A DNA stretch of 64,000 nucleotides from Silvibacterium bohemicum (GCF_001006305.1 NZ_LBHJ01000004.1:310001-374000), one strand, 5' to 3'; positions 30,110 through 39,517 are shown, counted from the first letter of the stretch. Made by a program: numbers and translations. The notes: generated by a model from the sequence alone, not told the origin.

Positions 30110-31063
30110 ATGGCGCAGTTTTCCAGGGTCGATGTAGTGGGCGTGGGGCTAAATGCAACCGATACGATGATCCACGTATCGACCTACCCCGAGCGGGGCG
30201 CGAAGGGCGAGTACCGCAACGCAGTTGTGCTGCCGGGAGGGCAGGTGGCTACTGCCATCATGGCCTGCGCGCAGTGGGGCCTGCGTACACGCTATGTGGG
30301 CAAGCTGGGCGAGGACGATGCGGCACTGCTGCATCACGAGGAATTTGCACGAGCCGAAGTGGAAGCGCGGATCGTCACCGTTCCTGGCGGATCGAGCGCG
30401 CAATCGCTGATTCTGGTCGACGCCACGGGCGAGCGCACCGTGCTCAACCGCCGCGATGAGCGGCTGGCACTACAACCTGCCGAGCTTGACCGCGAATGGA
30501 TCGCAAATGCGCGGGTGCTGCATATCGATGGCTACGACACGGCCGCGGCCACGGTCGCGGCAGGCTGGGCCCGCGAGGACGGTATTCCGGTCGTCGCCGA
30601 TTTGGACGAGATTTATCCCGGAGTCGAAGCGCTGTTAGAAAACATCGACTACCTCATTGTGAGCAGGGATTTTCCCGGCCGCCTTACCGGCGAACGCGAT
30701 CTCGAGAAGGCGCTGCGACGGATGCACCAGCGCTACGGGAACCGCATCACTGCGGCCACCCTGGGTCCGCAGGGTGTGCTGGCCTGGGATGGTCGCGCAT
30801 TTCATCACGTCCCGGCATACGATGTCCCGGTGGTGGATACGACCGGCGCAGGAGACATCTTCCATGCAGGATTTATCTATGGGCTGCTGCAGGGCTGGCC
30901 ACTCGATCGGCAACTGGATTTCGCTTGTGCGGCAGCCGCTCTGAATTGCAGCGGCGAAGGCGCGCGCGGCGGCATTCAGACCGTAACAGCCATTGAAGAG
31001 CTGTTGGCTGTTGGCGTGCGCCACGACGCGGCGGAGTTTGCATCGAAAGCTGATAGGTTCTGA
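30110..31063 (+). CDS. PfkB-family carbohydrate kinase
   Basis: A 317-residue cytoplasmic kinase of the ribokinase family. The N-terminal VVLPGGQVATAIMACAQWG matches PfkB signature 1, and DTTGAGDIFHAGFIYGL near the C-terminus is signature 2 with the catalytic base Asp249. ATP would phosphorylate a sugar, nucleoside or similar alcohol; the substrate is not evident. It stands alone between the divergent beta-propeller gene and a convergent NTF2-like gene. Confidence 0.9.
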   Translation: MAQFSRVDVVGVGLNATDTMIHVSTYPERGAKGEYRNAVVLPGGQVATAIMACAQWGLRTRYVGKLGEDDAALLHHEEFARAEVEARIVTVPGGSSAQSLILVDATGERTVLNRRDERLALQPAELDREWIANARVLHIDGYDTAAATVAAGWAREDGIPVVADLDEIYPGVEALLENIDYLIVSRDFPGRLTGERDLEKALRRMHQRYGNRITAATLGPQGVLAWDGRAFHHVPAYDVPVVDTTGAGDIFHAGFIYGLLQGWPLDRQLDFACAAAALNCSGEGARGGIQTVTAIEELLAVGVRHDAAEFASKADRF

Positions 31064-31164
31064 CGGAACCAACGCTGTTGAGTGGTCTCTCCTTTCGCCC
31101 AAGATTGCGCGAAGGAGGGGCTCGCATCGGGACGGCCTCAGGCTCCGTAGCGGAATGTGGTCGG

Positions 31165-31190
31165 CCCAGGTCTCAGAAGCGAGACCTGGG
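31165..31190. repeat. Perfect 10-bp hairpin between convergent genes (REP-like)
   Basis: CCCAGGTCTC and GAGACCTGGG flank a 6-nt loop, followed by GGCACCCGGG. It lies between two convergent stops and has no U-tract, so it is a structured intergenic element rather than a standard terminator. I recall similar short hairpins with a GGGGCACCC tail in acidobacterial intergenic DNA, but only one copy is seen in this window. Confidence 0.55.
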
Positions 31191-31252
31191 GCACCCGGGA
31201 AACGCTCGTTAGCACACGGACAATCTCGATACAAGAAGAGTGCAGAACGCGT

Positions 31253-31741
31253 TTACTTCGACGCTGCTGGTGGGGGTGCGGGAACACGCGTGCTATGGAT
31301 GAACATTATCCTCCACCGGCCCGCTATCTTTTCGAAAAACGCAGACTCCAGCCATTGTTGATTCATAGTGGTGGATGCGCTTGTGATCGTGCCTTTATTG
31401 ACATAAGCGATCCAGGCGACGTTTCCGTTCATAATGTGAACGTCAGGTTCGGTCACGGACCACTCATAGTGCTTGCCCATGGCGTGCAGACCCTTGATCA
31501 GATTCATTATGGAGTCACCATTGAACCGAGCGCCGTTGTCGTAGATATAGAACCCCGGCGCGGTGACGGAGTGGAACTTCGTGAGGTCGTCATCATGAGC
31601 TGCAGCGAAGAACGTGTCCATGACGTCTACGACCTTTTGCTGCTCCGCAGAAGGCTGCTGAGCCATTGCTGAGTATCCTTTAGCAAGAACCACGATCAGG
31701 CAGACCGCAACCGCAAGGGTCCTGTTAATACGTCGGGTCAA
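31253..31741 (-). CDS. Secreted SnoaL/DUF4440-like protein
   Basis: A 162-residue protein with a signal peptide (about 1-28, ending SAMAQ) and one NTF2-like domain. Characteristic parts are VVDVMDTFFAAAHDDDLTKFHSV, the DGNVAWIAYVNKG-type central strand (here MNGNVAWIAYVNKG) and the closing GRWRIMFIHSTRV. Ligand or function is unknown. The start chosen is TTG at 31741, placed 6 nt after AAAGGAG; an upstream TTG would put the Shine-Dalgarno inside the gene. An imperfect palindrome lies about 70 bp upstream. It is related in fold, not closely in sequence, to the protein at 3605. Confidence 0.78.
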   Translation of the reverse strand: MTRRINRTLAVAVCLIVVLAKGYSAMAQQPSAEQQKVVDVMDTFFAAAHDDDLTKFHSVTAPGFYIYDNGARFNGDSIMNLIKGLHAMGKHYEWSVTEPDVHIMNGNVAWIAYVNKGTITSASTTMNQQWLESAFFEKIAGRWRIMFIHSTRVPAPPPAASK

Positions 31742-31809
31742 CACAAACTCCTTTAAATAACAAATACTCAATATTTACTATGCCTTATACTATTTAACAA
31801 ATGGTAAAC

Positions 31810-31826
31810 AACTCGCACTGTGAGTT
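31810..31826. promoter_or_regulatory. Palindrome upstream of the NTF2-like gene
   Basis: AACTCGCA-C-TGTGAGTT, eight-base arms with one mismatch, in an AT-rich stretch between the divergent NTF2-like and PIG-L genes. It is a candidate operator. A possible minus-strand promoter (TTGTTT, 16 bp, TATAAG) lies just inside it towards the NTF2-like gene. Confidence 0.35.
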
Positions 31827-31903
31827 ACTCAAATACTAATATTCGCTATCGATGAAACCGATCGAACGGGCGCGATGCACGACGACTGTACACTGCAATA
31901 CAT

Positions 31904-34756
31904 ATGAACGTTGCCGCCTTCATTCGCCACTGCTCAGCGTCTGTCCTAGCGATTGCTAGCTTGCTTTCTGTTCCCGCCCTTTCAGCGCAGGTGACTCCAT
32001 GGCAGACGGCGATTACGGCTTCTCCCGATGCGCAAACGCTACCCGAGGATCGCGGGGCGGACGGCCTCGCGCAGACATTGAAGAAGCTGCACACCTGGGC
32101 CAGCCTGATGATGATCGTGGCGCATCCGGATGATGAAGACGGCGGCATGCTCACTTTTGAATCCCGAGGAGTCGGGGCGCGAACGGCCATTCTGACGCTG
32201 AATCGCGGCGAAGGTGGACAGAATGCGATGTCGGGTGAGGCGGACGACGCTCTGGGACTGATCCGGACTAATGAACTGCTCCTTGCCGATCAATATTCCG
32301 GAACCGAGCAGATGTTCTCACGCGTCGCCGACTACGGCTTTTCGAAGACTCTGGACGAAGCCCATGAGAAATGGGGACGCGACCGGGTGCTTTACGACGT
32401 AGTTCATGCGGTGCGGCTGTATCGTCCCCTCGTGCTGACCTCAGTCTTCACGGGAAACATTACCGACGGGCATGGACACCATCAGGTGTCGGGTGAGGCC
32501 GCCCAAGAGGTCTTCAAGATGGCCGGCGATCCCTCCATCTTTCCCGATCAGATTGCCGCGGGCCTGCGGCCCTGGTCTCCGCTGAAAGTGTATGCGCGGT
32601 TGCCCTTCTTCTCCATTACCAGCAAGGGCATGTACGACTATGCCACCAACAAGTGGGCGCCGGTACGCTTCTACGATTACGTGAAGGAGCAATCGTCGGA
32701 CAAGGTCCCGGCCGTTGATGTCGCGATTGAGGAAGGGCGCTTCGATCCGATCCTGGGACGCTCCTATATACAGATGTCGCGCGAGGGATGGAGCCAGCAG
32801 AAGTCGCAGAACGGCGGGGGCAATCCTCCGCTGGCGGGAGCATTCGACGTGGAGTATCACCGCTATGGGTCGCGAGTGGATTCGCCCTCTGGTGGACAAC
32901 CGGAACAGGAGTCCAACTTTTTCGACGGCATCGACACTTCGCTTCCGGGCATCGCTTCCCTAGCCCATGGGAATACGGCCTTTCTTACCGCGGCACTGAA
33001 GGCAATCGACCAGCATGTGGCGACTGCGACGTTCAACTATTTGCCCGCAAACCCGGCAAAGATCGCTCCCGAACTAGCGCAGGGCTATCTGGAGACGAAG
33101 GCCCTGATCGAAACGGTGAACGCCAGTTCGTTGAGCGCTGACGACAAGGCAAATGTGGTGTACGAGCTGAATATCAAGCTGGCGCAGTTCAATACCGCGC
33201 TGGTCGAGGCTCTCGGGCTGCAGGTGAACGCGCTCGTGATTCCCAAGACCGGAAATCAGCCGACCAAGCTGGGTATCAGCGCCGAGGAGACGCCGACGTC
33301 GGTGACTCCCGGCGCGCAGTTCGATGTCCGGCTACACATCACCAGCGCCGCGCCGTGGACGACGGGTGGACCTCTTCGCCTGACGGGCAGCTGGTTGGCA
33401 ACGCCAGAAAAAGAAGGGTGGAAGCTGGAGCGGATGGGCGCTCCGGGGCTCGACACCGCAAGCAGCCAGGAAGGCGATGTGCTGTACCGGGTGACGGCGC
33501 CACGCGACGCGGAATATACGCGTCCCTACTTCACAAGGCCCTCACCGGAGCAGCCTTATTACGATATCGCTGACCCCAGCCTGCTCAATCTGCCTTTCGC
33601 ACCCTATCCAGTTGCGGGCTGGGCGAAGTTTACCTACAACGGCGCTGAGCTGCGTGTAGGACAGGTCGTGCAGACCAATCACCGCGTGCATGGATACGGA
33701 AACCTTTTCCAGCCGCTGGTAGTTATGCCGCGGATTTCGGTGAACCTGAGTGTGCAGGCGGGGATTGTGCCGCTGGGAACGGCATCTTTTCCGCTCGCCG
33801 TCTCCGTTAAAAACTACCAGCAGGATTCCGCAGACGGAACGTTGCGCCTGACGCTGCCGGCGGGCTGGACATCCGATCCACCGACCCAGACCTTTCACCT
33901 GCGTCCCAATGAAGTACTGCCGGTGGCGTTCATCCTTCATCCTGCCGCGCTGGCCGCGCAGAGTTACGACGTCAAGGTTGTAGCGCAGAGCGGCAACAGC
34001 GAGTTTCGCGAGGGCGTTGAGACAGTTGGGTACCCGGGGATGCGGCCGTACTTCCTCTACAAGCCTGCAACCTATACGACTCGCGGCGTCGACGTAAAGG
34101 TCGCGCCCGGCCTCAACGTGGGATACGTGATGGGCACGGGCGACGAGACGCCGGCAGCGCTCTCTCAACTCGGGATCCATCCGCACATGTTGAGCGCAGT
34201 CGATCTGGCCAGCGCCGACCTCAGCCGCTACAACGCCATCCTCGTGGGAATCCGCGCCTATTCGAACCGGCCCGATCTGACGGCGAACAATCCGCGTCTG
34301 CTGGACTATGTGAAGCAGGGGGGGATCGTGATCGTGCAATACCAGAGTCCGGAGTTCGACCACAATTACGGTCCCTATCCTTATACATTGAGCGGCAACG
34401 CGGAGAAGGTGGTGGACGAGACCGATGCGGTGAAGCTGCAGAACCCCTCGCAACCGCTGTTTTCCTGGCCGAACAGCATCTCCTCGGCTGACTTCGATGG
34501 CTGGGTAGAAGAGCGCGGCCACGGCTTCATGCAGTCGTGGGACGAACACTATCAGGCGCTGGCCGAGACGGCGGATTCAGGTCAGGACCCGCAGCGGGGT
34601 GGATTGCTCTACGCCCGCTATGGAAAGGGCGCCTATATCTACGCTGCGTTTGCACTCTACCGGCAGTTCCCTGCGGCGATTCCGGGAGCTTATCGGATAC
34701 TGGCCAACCTGGTGAGCCTCGGAGCTAACCCAGCCTTCAACTCTGCTGCCAAATAA
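31904..34756 (+). CDS. Large secreted PIG-L family deacetylase-like protein
   Basis: A 950-residue protein with a signal peptide (about 1-28, ending ALSAQ). The N-terminal catalytic domain (about 60-310) is of the PIG-L/LmbE type: Zn-ligand motif AHPDDEDGG (His74, Asp77) and the later GHGHHQVSG histidine cluster. These enzymes remove N-acetyl groups from GlcNAc-containing substrates. The middle (about 450-720) looks like beta-sandwich domains, and the C-terminal 200 residues, beginning near VGYVMGTGDETPAAL, resemble a class I glutamine-amidotransferase-like fold (YNAILVGIRAYS, GGIVIVQYQ). Ordinary PIG-L proteins are about 230 residues, so this is a large multidomain form. Substrate, possibly a glycan, is unknown. 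Start has no strong Shine-Dalgarno. Confidence 0.82.
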   Translation: MNVAAFIRHCSASVLAIASLLSVPALSAQVTPWQTAITASPDAQTLPEDRGADGLAQTLKKLHTWASLMMIVAHPDDEDGGMLTFESRGVGARTAILTLNRGEGGQNAMSGEADDALGLIRTNELLLADQYSGTEQMFSRVADYGFSKTLDEAHEKWGRDRVLYDVVHAVRLYRPLVLTSVFTGNITDGHGHHQVSGEAAQEVFKMAGDPSIFPDQIAAGLRPWSPLKVYARLPFFSITSKGMYDYATNKWAPVRFYDYVKEQSSDKVPAVDVAIEEGRFDPILGRSYIQMSREGWSQQKSQNGGGNPPLAGAFDVEYHRYGSRVDSPSGGQPEQESNFFDGIDTSLPGIASLAHGNTAFLTAALKAIDQHVATATFNYLPANPAKIAPELAQGYLETKALIETVNASSLSADDKANVVYELNIKLAQFNTALVEALGLQVNALVIPKTGNQPTKLGISAEETPTSVTPGAQFDVRLHITSAAPWTTGGPLRLTGSWLATPEKEGWKLERMGAPGLDTASSQEGDVLYRVTAPRDAEYTRPYFTRPSPEQPYYDIADPSLLNLPFAPYPVAGWAKFTYNGAELRVGQVVQTNHRVHGYGNLFQPLVVMPRISVNLSVQAGIVPLGTASFPLAVSVKNYQQDSADGTLRLTLPAGWTSDPPTQTFHLRPNEVLPVAFILHPAALAAQSYDVKVVAQSGNSEFREGVETVGYPGMRPYFLYKPATYTTRGVDVKVAPGLNVGYVMGTGDETPAALSQLGIHPHMLSAVDLASADLSRYNAILVGIRAYSNRPDLTANNPRLLDYVKQGGIVIVQYQSPEFDHNYGPYPYTLSGNAEKVVDETDAVKLQNPSQPLFSWPNSISSADFDGWVEERGHGFMQSWDEHYQALAETADSGQDPQRGGLLYARYGKGAYIYAAFALYRQFPAAIPGAYRILANLVSLGANPAFNSAAK

Positions 34757-34878
34757 CGAACTTCGACGCTATAAGGGCCCGTATGAGGTCGTTACGAATC
34801 TATTCTGAAGCACAAAGTCTTCCAGTGATACTGGAACCCGCGGACCGCATTGATTGCGGCGCTCGAGTGACTTGTACT

Positions 34879-36495
34879 TCAGTTGTGACCACCAAGTTCG
34901 GGAGGAACATATCCGAAGAGCCTGAGCCGCTCGCTTTCACGGTCCAGGGATCGACCTCTCCCACGAAGCAAATCCTTGAGCGACAAATCACCGCATGTTT
35001 GCCCAGTCGCCCGGTCTACGACCGGTATGGTTTCCAAGCCCTTTGTCGCCATGATCTCTGCCGCTCCTCGCGTGGTTGAATCAGCGTAAGTAAAAACACC
35101 CGGTAGAGGAGCGCTCGAAGCTTTTATTGCAAGCGGCGACATGACCTCTCTTACGAGGACAAGCTCGAGAGGATCGACACCATATTCGCGAGTAAGATGA
35201 CTGCCTCGCCGGCTAAGCTTTTCAGTCAGAATTGAGCGGGGCATGATAAGTGCCGTGACAAGGTAGGACGCAATGCAGGCGACCGCTAGAGGCAGCAACG
35301 CAGGCAGACAGTGAGTGACTTCCAAGCTAAACAAAATCGCGGTGAGGGGCACGCCAAGCGATCCCGCAAGCATTGCCCCCATGCCGATTAAGGCCCAGAA
35401 CGCCTGAGTCTCGGCTGGTGCGTGAGCCAGATGCCCCGCCATTGCGCCCACAGCTCCACCAATCATGAGCAGAGGTGCAAGCACGCCCCCGGAGGTTCCT
35501 GATCCCAACGAAAAAGCCCACATCAGTGATTTCGCGATCAAAATCCCAACGATGAGCCCCAGGGGTGCGCTTCCTCGGAGCAGCTCTGCGATGTTGTCAT
35601 ACCCAACTCCGAGGCCGCGCGGGAAGAAGAGGCCTCCTATTCCAATGCCTACACCCCCAACCGCCGGCCACCACATCCAGTGGAGATGCAAGTGCTCAAA
35701 CATATCCTCAAACGCATACATCAACCGGCTCATTCCCGCGGAGACGAGACCCAGGAATGCGCCCAGAAAGAGAGCCCCAATTACAAACGAGACGTGCGAA
35801 GTGTCCGCCAAGTGTGGCATCTGAAAGAGCGGTCCTGCGCCAAGCCAATAAACACGGAGAAGCGCTGCTGTGGCGCTGGCGATGGCCACGGGAACCAAGC
35901 TCCGGGGACGCCATTCAAAAAGAAGGAGCTCGACCGCCAGTAGAATTGCGGCCACCGGCGTAGCAAAGGTTGCAGACATACCCGCCGCCGCTCCGGCGAC
36001 CAGAAGCGTGGTTCTTTCTGCATCGGTCACATGCATCCATTGGCCTATTAACGATCCAACCGCGCCCCCAGTCATGATGATGGGACCTTCTGCGCCGAAC
36101 GGCCCACCCGAACCAATTGCAATTGCAGCCGAGACGGGTTTCAGAACAGCGATCTTCGGATCGACTTTAGCTCTGTGAAGGAGAATCGCTTCGATTGCTT
36201 CCGGTATTCCGTGCCCACGTATTTTGTCGGACCCAAACCGAGCCATCAAGCCAACGATCAATCCGCCCACAACGGGAACCACAACCATCCAATGCCCGAG
36301 AGGGCTTCCGGACGGAGACACCGGACTGATGCTAAAGCGGTGGTAATAAAAGATGTTTGTTGAAACCGCAATGCAGCGCAGAAGGAGTACGGCGAGGACA
36401 GTCGCACAGGCCCCGATGCCAACCGAAACGCTGGAGAGTAGCCAGACCCGTCTATCAACCGTAAAATCCCTGAGAATCGATGGCTCCGACTGCAA
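34879..36495 (-). CDS. ClC-family chloride channel/transporter with C-terminal CBS domain
   Basis: Inner-membrane protein of 538 residues. The ion-pathway motifs are GHGIPE (94-99, where the classical family has GSGIP), GSGGPFGAEGP with the gating Glu136, and SLGSGTSGGVLAP. Roughly residues 10-440 form the two-repeat membrane domain. A CBS-like region (about 455-515, VREVMSP and LETIPVVDRATG) follows and could sense a nucleotide. The gene starts 36 bp after the MarR stop on the same strand, so it is probably controlled by that regulator. Whether it is a channel or a Cl-/H+ exchanger, or prefers nitrate or fluoride, cannot be told. Confidence 0.88.
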   Translation of the reverse strand: MQSEPSILRDFTVDRRVWLLSSVSVGIGACATVLAVLLLRCIAVSTNIFYYHRFSISPVSPSGSPLGHWMVVVPVVGGLIVGLMARFGSDKIRGHGIPEAIEAILLHRAKVDPKIAVLKPVSAAIAIGSGGPFGAEGPIIMTGGAVGSLIGQWMHVTDAERTTLLVAGAAAGMSATFATPVAAILLAVELLLFEWRPRSLVPVAIASATAALLRVYWLGAGPLFQMPHLADTSHVSFVIGALFLGAFLGLVSAGMSRLMYAFEDMFEHLHLHWMWWPAVGGVGIGIGGLFFPRGLGVGYDNIAELLRGSAPLGLIVGILIAKSLMWAFSLGSGTSGGVLAPLLMIGGAVGAMAGHLAHAPAETQAFWALIGMGAMLAGSLGVPLTAILFSLEVTHCLPALLPLAVACIASYLVTALIMPRSILTEKLSRRGSHLTREYGVDPLELVLVREVMSPLAIKASSAPLPGVFTYADSTTRGAAEIMATKGLETIPVVDRATGQTCGDLSLKDLLRGRGRSLDRESERLRLFGYVPPELGGHN

Positions 36496-36531
36496 GAATG
36501 CCTTCTTTCATCCGCGCGGTATATCAGCGCG

Positions 36532-36948
36532 CTACTGTTTATTGGAATTGCGTATGCGTGTAAGCGCCTGGATCAGGCTCGGGGCCAATTCGCGCAATTG
36601 TTGAGAATGAACGTCGGCGAGTTGACGAAGCGCCCGGTTGCCTTGGGGGGTCAATTCCAGCAATACGCACCGGCGATCGTTGGGGTCGTGAGTTCTGCGC
36701 AAGAGTCCCGCCAGTTCACACCGTTTGCTGAGTTCGACGACGGTATGGTGTCGAAGGCCCATTACATCAGCGATGTAGCTGATCGTAACCAGAGACTCGC
36801 CAGGAGCTCCAGCAATCTGCAATAGAAGTTGATGCTGTTGTGGTTGCAGGCCGGCCTCAGCCGCAGCTTGCTCGCTGAACTGCAGGAAGCGCCGGATTTC
36901 ACGACGAAAGCTAGCCAAGTGTTGAATGTCATCACGTTCAGTGGGCAT
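36532..36948 (-). CDS. MarR-family transcriptional regulator
   Basis: A 138-residue dimeric winged-helix repressor. The DNA-binding core is ISYIADVMGLRHHTVVELSKRCELAGLLRR, followed by the wing DPNDRRCVLLELTPQG, which is the family signature. It precedes the ClC gene by 36 bp in one likely operon. A 6-bp-armed inverted repeat 22 bp upstream of its start is a probable autoregulatory operator. The start ATG at 36948 is preferred to TTG 6 bp earlier. Ligand unknown. Confidence 0.88.
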   Translation of the reverse strand: MPTERDDIQHLASFRREIRRFLQFSEQAAAEAGLQPQQHQLLLQIAGAPGESLVTISYIADVMGLRHHTVVELSKRCELAGLLRRTHDPNDRRCVLLELTPQGNRALRQLADVHSQQLRELAPSLIQALTRIRNSNKQ

Positions 36949-36970
36949 AGACAAGAGCTTCTTCTTGATC

Positions 36971-36985
36971 TATCGTAACACGATA
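36971..36985. promoter_or_regulatory. Probable MarR operator
   Basis: Perfect inverted repeat TATCGT-AAC-ACGATA immediately upstream of the marR-clc operon and on the other side about 85 bp from a small membrane-peptide gene. Position and symmetry fit an autoregulatory MarR binding site. Confidence 0.5.
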
Positions 36986-37070
36986 TCATTTGGCGTGAAA
37001 CGGACGGCCTCCGTTGTGAGCACTCTTAGGGCCTTTCATCCGGCCGCCGTTGTGGCTGAGGGGTGCCTCA

Positions 37071-37190
37071 ATGAACATCTACATACTGGCGTTTTGCTTG
37101 CTCCCGCTTATCGGGATGATCGGCGCTGTAGCGATTCTGGCCAGGGACAAGAGGGTTCGCGATCATCACCATCCAGATTTTCGGAGATAG
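37071..37190 (+). CDS. 39-residue single-membrane-segment peptide
   Basis: ATG at 37071 to TAG at 37190. The peptide has one hydrophobic segment (about residues 3-24) followed by a basic, His-rich tail (RDKRVRDHHHPDFRR). A good Shine-Dalgarno (GAGGGG) sits 7 nt upstream. It is divergent from the MarR-ClC operon and could share its operator, so it may be linked to that ion channel. No family was recognised. The reading frame with its ribosome site and clear membrane topology make it more than chance, but expression is unproven. Confidence 0.55.
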   Translation: MNIYILAFCLLPLIGMIGAVAILARDKRVRDHHHPDFRR

Positions 37191-37627
37191 CGACGGCAAG
37201 TCGTGGCTTAGCTGACTGCACGCATCGGCGTTGACCATTGCTGGCTATCACAAGCCAGGCAGTTTCGTAACAGCCTCATATAGCCGCCCTCTTAAACCAT
37301 AAAAAGAGCGGGCCCTTGCCGCAGCTCCCTCATTTGCGCGGGGTTGAAACGTAGTTACTTCGGGAACTTATTCCATTTTCAACAGCCGAATCGCAACACT
37401 TTGCCGGTTATTCACTCAAAATTCGCAGGATATTTACATTTGACTGCGACCATCACATTCGGGCTTCGTGTCGTTATGTCCCTGAGATTGCGCGACTCCC
37501 TCAACGCGCAGAATGCTATGCAACTCGAAATGGGAGTCTGCAGGCGGGCCATGACACGCGCAGCTTTTGACCTCAAGTTCCTCGGTAACACTTGTTCGTC
37601 AACTGTAAAGAAAATATGAGAGGCCTA
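37191..37627. other. 437-bp intergenic stretch before the porin gene
   Basis: No convincing gene or RNA. A weak hairpin-like GC-rich stretch with AAAAAGAGCGGGCCC occurs near 37300, and the DNA becomes AT-richer just before the porin start. The open frame at 37344-37619 has no coding character that I could recognise. Confidence 0.4.
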
Positions 37628-39496
37628 ATGAATACGAATTTAAAGGCGCTCGCAAGTCTGGTGCTGATGACGGCGGTAGTCGCCGGACAAGCACAGACCA
37701 CGGCGAGCTCCACGAGTACGACCGCCAAAAAGTCGACCGCACGCAAGACCCATCGAGTGGTTGAAAAGAAGCCTTCCGTCGAGTCCCAGATCAATGAGCT
37801 GCGTCAGGATCTTTCCTCGCAGCGTTCGCAGATCGACTCGCTGAAGCAGCAGCTGACTGACCGCGACTCGCAGTTGCAGCAGGCACAGCAGGCTGCGTCA
37901 GCAGCCCAGGCGGCCGCCCAGCAGGCACAACAGGCTGCGCAGGCGCAGCAGGCCGCAATCAGCGACACCTCGCAGCAGGTTTCCAGCCTCCAGGGTGCGG
38001 TTACCGATCTGAAGGGCAACACCCAATCGATCGTGACCACCATCCAGGATCAGCAGGCGCAGGTCAAGAAAGCGATCGAGAGCCCGGATTCGATTCACTA
38101 CAAAGGTGTGACCATTTCGCCCAGAGGCAGCTTCGTTGAAGCCGCGACTGTATTCCGGAGCGGGGCGACGGGTGGAGATATCAACACTCCCTTTACCGCC
38201 ATTCCGCTGGAAAGCTCCGACGACGCGCAGATCAGCGAGTTCTTCGGATCGGGCCGTCAGTCCCGCATCGCCATCAAGGCATCGGGCAAGGCCGCCAACG
38301 CCACTCTGACCGGCTACTACGAAGCTGACTGGCTTGGAACCGGCATCACCTCCAACAATAACCAGTCCAATAGCTATGTAATGCGCCAGCGGCAGATCTG
38401 GGCGCAGGTTGCACTCAATACCGGTTGGAATTTTACAGGCGGCCAGATGTGGTCCCTGGCGACTGAAACCACCCACGGTCTGGATAACGGCACGGAAATC
38501 CTTCCCGGCACCATCGATCCGCAATACACCGCGGGCTTTGTGTGGGAACGCCAGTACGGCTTCCGCGTCTCGAAGAACTTCAGCGACCGGTTGTGGGTCG
38601 GCGCATCGGCAGAAAATGCCGAGACTCTGAACCCAGCGGGTGCTGGACTGCCCCTGAATCTGATCATCGGCTCAGCCGGCGTCGGAGGCGGTCTCTATAA
38701 CGCATCCGCCAACTACTCTTTCAACCTGGCCCCGGACTTGATCGCCAAGATCGCATATGAACCGAAGTGGGGAGGACACTACGAACTCTTCGGTATCTCG
38801 CGATTCTTCCGCGATCGCATCTATCCGAATGCTTCAGCTGCGGCTGGCGCTGCGGGCACTCTCACCGGGAACTCTGTAGGCGCCTATAACGACAGCACCA
38901 TCGGCGGCGCTGTCGGCGCCAGCGGGCGCACGACGTTCCTCCAGAAAAAGCTGACCGTTGGCCTGAAGGGTATCTTCGGAGAGGGCACCGGACGCTACGG
39001 CACCTCGACCATCGCAGATATCACGCTGCGACCCGATGGACAGATCGCCCCGCTGCATAACTTCTCCGCTCTGAGCACGGTTGAGGCGAACCCCACCAAG
39101 CGCCTGAATCTTTACTTCAATTACGGCGGCGACTATGTAGGCCGCCGCGCCTTCGGCAAGGAAGGCTATGGCTCGTACTTCACCAACATGAGCGGTTGCA
39201 ACACGGAGCCCATCCCCGGCGCCGCTGCAGCAGCTGCATACGGTGGTGGCGGCACAGGCTTCTCACCCTCCACTCCTGCCAACTGCGGAAACCAGAACAA
39301 GGACGTGCAGGAAGTCACTGCCGGCTACTGGTACAACATCTATGACGGTCCCATGGGACGCATTCGTCAGGGCATCCAGTACAGCTACTTCGTGCGCAAC
39401 CTTTGGTCTGGCGCGGGTGGCCCTCTGAATCCGACCGGCGGAGCCAAGGGTACCGACAACCTCTTCGAAACCTCCTTCCGCTACTACCTCCCGTAG
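37628..39496 (+). CDS. Outer-membrane porin-like beta-barrel with N-terminal coiled coil
   Basis: A 622-residue protein with a signal peptide (about 1-22, ending AGQAQ), a Thr/Ser/Lys-rich linker, and a long coiled coil (about 45-140) with Gln/Ala-rich heptads (QQAQQAAS, AAQQAQQAAQ). From about residue 155 it becomes a beta-barrel with alternating aromatic strands (LTGYYEADWLG, SYVMRQRQIWAQVALN) and ends in FRYYLP. The layout (periplasmic trimerising coil plus barrel) is like DcaP/OprB-type trimeric porins. Start ATG at 37628 has GAGAGG upstream. Single gene closed by a terminator. The solute carried is unknown. Confidence 0.78.
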   Translation: MNTNLKALASLVLMTAVVAGQAQTTASSTSTTAKKSTARKTHRVVEKKPSVESQINELRQDLSSQRSQIDSLKQQLTDRDSQLQQAQQAASAAQAAAQQAQQAAQAQQAAISDTSQQVSSLQGAVTDLKGNTQSIVTTIQDQQAQVKKAIESPDSIHYKGVTISPRGSFVEAATVFRSGATGGDINTPFTAIPLESSDDAQISEFFGSGRQSRIAIKASGKAANATLTGYYEADWLGTGITSNNNQSNSYVMRQRQIWAQVALNTGWNFTGGQMWSLATETTHGLDNGTEILPGTIDPQYTAGFVWERQYGFRVSKNFSDRLWVGASAENAETLNPAGAGLPLNLIIGSAGVGGGLYNASANYSFNLAPDLIAKIAYEPKWGGHYELFGISRFFRDRIYPNASAAAGAAGTLTGNSVGAYNDSTIGGAVGASGRTTFLQKKLTVGLKGIFGEGTGRYGTSTIADITLRPDGQIAPLHNFSALSTVEANPTKRLNLYFNYGGDYVGRRAFGKEGYGSYFTNMSGCNTEPIPGAAAAAAYGGGGTGFSPSTPANCGNQNKDVQEVTAGYWYNIYDGPMGRIRQGIQYSYFVRNLWSGAGGPLNPTGGAKGTDNLFETSFRYYLP

Positions 39497-39517
39497 TCAG
39501 CAGCAGGATTTAACCAG

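Noticed and set aside
37344-37619. 91-codon frame upstream of the porin
   Set aside because: No ribosome site and no hydrophobic or conserved pattern; runs into the porin's control region.
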